The translations under genes were made by a program, and so were the position numbers. The notes under the pieces were generated by a model. It had not been told where the DNA came from. It was given only the letters and a program-made list of their open reading frames with translations, and searched no databases. Of a stretch of 64,000 nt of DNA, positions 62,491-64,000 are shown in pieces (the stretch's first letter is position 1; the number at the start of each line of letters is the position of its first letter). Origin of the DNA: Pseudorhodobacter sp. PARRP1 (GTDB lineage: Bacteria; Pseudomonadota; Alphaproteobacteria; Rhodobacterales; Rhodobacteraceae); the NCBI GenBank assembly GCA_002256245.1, contig NKIU01000001.1:982232-1046231 (forward strand). The letters run 5' to 3'.

Positions 62491-62697
62491 TTCTTGTTTT
62501 TCTATCCCCCTGCCAATCCCCCTTTCGGCGTTCGGTAGGCGATTTTATCACCAGCAGAATCGAAACCGAACACGCCGCACTCGGCGTGCTTGTCCCATAT
62601 GAAGCTGCCCCCTATGGCTCCCGCGCTCGTCGCTCGGTGCATGGCCCTCGGGCATGTCTATAAAGCCGTGCTATTTACCCCGTTGCCATGGAGTTAG

Positions 62698-62823
62698 TTT
62701 GGCCGTCTAGTTGGATGGCTGTCGCTGGCCATCGGGGCGATCGACATCTGGAACCGGGTGCAGGTCGGCTTCCGCGCCACCCATCCGGCCACGCTGCCAG
62801 CCGCTGCCGCACATGCCGCCTGA
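62698..62823 (+). pseudogene. C-terminal remnant of an unknown gene
   Basis: The frame from 62698 reads LVGWLSLAIGAIDIWNRV and ends AAAAHAA at the stop 62821-62823. An in-frame TAG at 62695 and no start show that only the 3' end survives. Its stop overlaps the ATG of the sigma-factor remnant by a few bases, so the two were once coupled. The family is not recognised; the first part may be a membrane helix. Confidence 0.45.
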
Positions 62824-62947
62824 TCCCGGCACAGACATCTTTCAGGTGCAGCGGCCCCAGCTGCTGCGTCTGGCCTACCGCATGCTCGGGTCGCACCATG
62901 ATGCCGAGGATGTGGTGCAAGAGGCATGGCTCCGCTGGCAGCGCGGC
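62813..62947 (+). pseudogene. ECF sigma factor, N-terminal remnant
   Basis: Starting MPPDPGTDIFQVQRPQ, the frame contains the sigma-70 region 2 block LLRLAYRMLGSHHDAEDVVQ and EAWLRWQR, typical of SigJ-type ECF factors. After residue ~45 homology stops and the frame runs directly into IS66 transposase sequence. Region 4 is missing, so the factor cannot work. Confidence 0.7.
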
Positions 62948-63517
62948 GAAGTGATTGAGCCCGAGAGCCTGACCTGCACTTGCGGTGGTTGCCTGCATTG
63001 TATCGGGGAAGATGTGTCGGAGCGGCTGGACATCGTGCCCGCCCAATTCCGCGTCATCGTGACCCGTCGCCCGAAATACGCCTGCCGGTCCTGCACCGAT
63101 GGCGTGGTGCAGGCACCCGCTCCGGCGCGGTTGATCCCGGGCGGTATGCCGACCGAAGCGACTGTCGCGCATGTCTTGGTCAGCAAATACGCCGATCATC
63201 TTCCCCTGTATCGCCAAGCGCAGATTTACAGCCGACAGGGTGTCGATCTTGACCGATCCACCCTTGCAGACTGGGTAGGTCGTGCCGACTTTGAGCTGCG
63301 CCCGGTCTTCGATGCCCTGATGGCCGATCTGAAAAGGTCCACAAAACTCTTCATGGATGAGACCCGCGCACCGGTTCTCGATCCGGGGGCCAAGAAGACC
63401 AAGACCGGATACTTCTGGGCGCTCGCCCGCGATGATCGACCCTGGGGCGGCACAGCACCTCCAGGTGTGGCCTTCACCTATGCTTCTGGTCGGGGAGGGC
63501 AGCATGCCGAGCGGATA
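62948..63517 (+). mobile_element. IS66-family TnpC transposase fragment
   Basis: About 190 residues matching the middle of IS66 TnpC: the zinc-finger part CTCGGCLHCIGEDVSERLD and YACRSCTDGVVQ, then VSKYADHLPLYRQAQIYSRQ, LADWVGRADFELRPVFDAL and MDETRAPVLDPG, one of the catalytic Asp regions. The fragment lacks the N-terminus and the C-terminal third with the last catalytic residue. It is fused in frame to the sigma-factor remnant on the left and cut off at 63517 by an IS21 fragment. Not able to transpose. Confidence 0.85.
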
Positions 63518-63709
63518 CCAACCTGCCAGCTATTCGGCAAAAGTGTCAACCTTCCTTCGGCCCTCCGGCATCGCGAACTTCGGCCTGATTGTGCTTGTCG
63601 CCAGATGCTTGGTCACACTATTCAGCAACAGCTCGGTCAGCCGTGCGATCTCACGGACCCACCGATTCTGCCGCAAATGCATGCGCATGATGATGTTTAA
63701 CAATCCCAT
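63518..63709 (-). mobile_element. IS21-family IstA transposase, N-terminal fragment with in-frame stop
   Basis: Read on the minus strand, MGLLNIIMRMHLRQNRWVRE and IARLTELLLNSVTKHLATST match the helix-turn-helix N-terminus of IstA, followed by KFAMPEGRRKVDTFAE. A TAG then interrupts it, after which LAGW continues the IstA pattern up to the IS66 junction. Only about 60 of the roughly 500 residues are left, and no istB is nearby. Confidence 0.7.
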
Positions 63710-63953
63710 GTGGATCACTCCGTTGCCCCCGCGACCACCACGTTGGGGAAAGGTTAACATGGCCCTGTTCTCCGTGAAAATTTTCCGCCGCGCCAGCTCA
63801 CTTTTGGTTGAAAATCAAGGATCAATCATTCCTGAAGCAAGTCTACCAAGAAATTCCTATTTTAAATTGAATTTAAGACATTGCGCCGAGCAATCTTAAA
63901 TCAACGTTAGATGGATTGCTAGATTCTCGCCCCATCTGATCATGGAGCTCAGG
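63710..63953. other. AT-rich intergenic stretch
   Basis: About 240 bases with no supported gene. The part near 63781-63900 is AT-rich. No clear insertion-sequence end, promoter or repeat could be assigned. Confidence 0.4.
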
Positions 63954-64000
63954 ATGCCCACTAACCGATCAATTCCGATTGTTATTCTGGCAGGCCAGTC
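63954..64000 (+). CDS. Start of a gene cut by the window edge, possibly SASA-type esterase
   Basis: An ATG at 63954 follows GGAGCTCAGG and opens a frame of 15 codons to the edge, MPTNRSIPIVILAGQ then S. IVILAGQS resembles the block with the nucleophile Ser in sialate O-acetylesterase-like (SASA/DUF303) carbohydrate esterases. With so few residues the family is only a guess. Confidence 0.4.
   Translation, partial: MPTNRSIPIVILAGQ

Noticed and set aside
62599-62697. Small open frame of 32 codons upstream of the mobile-element scar.
   Set aside because: No ribosome site, no homology recognised, and it lies in degraded DNA.
1-64000. CRISPR array or prophage.
   Set aside because: No regularly spaced repeats of suitable length, no cas genes, and no phage structural or integrase genes were seen.

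Overview
The window is a stretch of GC-rich alphaproteobacterial chromosome, most likely from a member of the Rhodobacteraceae. The evidence is the Rieske/cytochrome b/cytochrome c1 operon (petABC), the alphaproteobacterial form of ribosomal protein L36, tRNAs with encoded CCA, a gltB/gltD pair, a standalone NDUFA9-like protein, and intergenic palindromes that I recognise as common in this family. Species cannot be fixed from the sequence alone.

Layout. 1-3.9 kb: the end of an RND adaptor gene and a complete RND efflux pump. 4-9.1 kb: sugar transferase and epimerase, DNA polymerase IV, N-formylglutamate amidohydrolase, tRNA-Val(GAC), rpmJ and a PaiB-like flavin protein. 9.1-13.2 kb: one giant exported caspase-like protein with WG and WD40-like repeats. 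13.4-21.5 kb: GST, petABC, the thiamine transporter thiBPQ under a TPP riboswitch, and aroC. 21.6-23.4 kb: an AT-rich three-gene cassette of unknown function (TIGR04255 protein plus two partners), the best candidate here for an undescribed system. 23.5-32.3 kb: an amine/aromatic catabolism zone with an orphan ParB-like protein, ferredoxin, glutamine-synthetase-like ligase, cytochrome P450, class I glutamine amidotransferase, a DgcA/StcD-type demethylating flavoenzyme, a TetR regulator, and HpaI with a MarR regulator. 32.4-37.8 kb: a second RND pump and PcaF thiolase. 38-41.7 kb: an operon of YceI-OmpA fusion, CxxCH protein and membrane Ser/Thr kinase. 42.1-46.5 kb: a minimal archaic chaperone-usher pilus operon with a very short chaperone. 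46.6-51.2 kb: QueG, GST, MtgA, a ParDE toxin-antitoxin pair and a GcvT-family protein. 51.3-52.7 kb: two unknown proteins. 52.7-60.2 kb: gltD and gltB, separated by two related exported proteins. 60.4-62.4 kb: UppP, an NDUFA9-like protein and tRNA-Leu(CAG). 62.7-63.7 kb: a scar of truncated genes (ECF sigma factor, IS66 and IS21 transposase fragments). The window ends at the start of a possible esterase gene.

How parts fit together. P450, ferredoxin, GS-like ligase, amidotransferase and demethylase look like one N-methylated amine pathway read from divergent promoters. thiBPQ is one riboswitch-controlled transport unit. The pilus genes encode a full minimal subunit-chaperone-usher-tip set. 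Three dispersed copies of one ~85-base repeat lie at 6.8, 21.5 and 49.3 kb; two of them border accessory genes (the TIGR04255 cassette and parDE).

Limits. No database search was possible. Family names rest on motif recognition, and starts were chosen from ribosome-binding sites and reading context.
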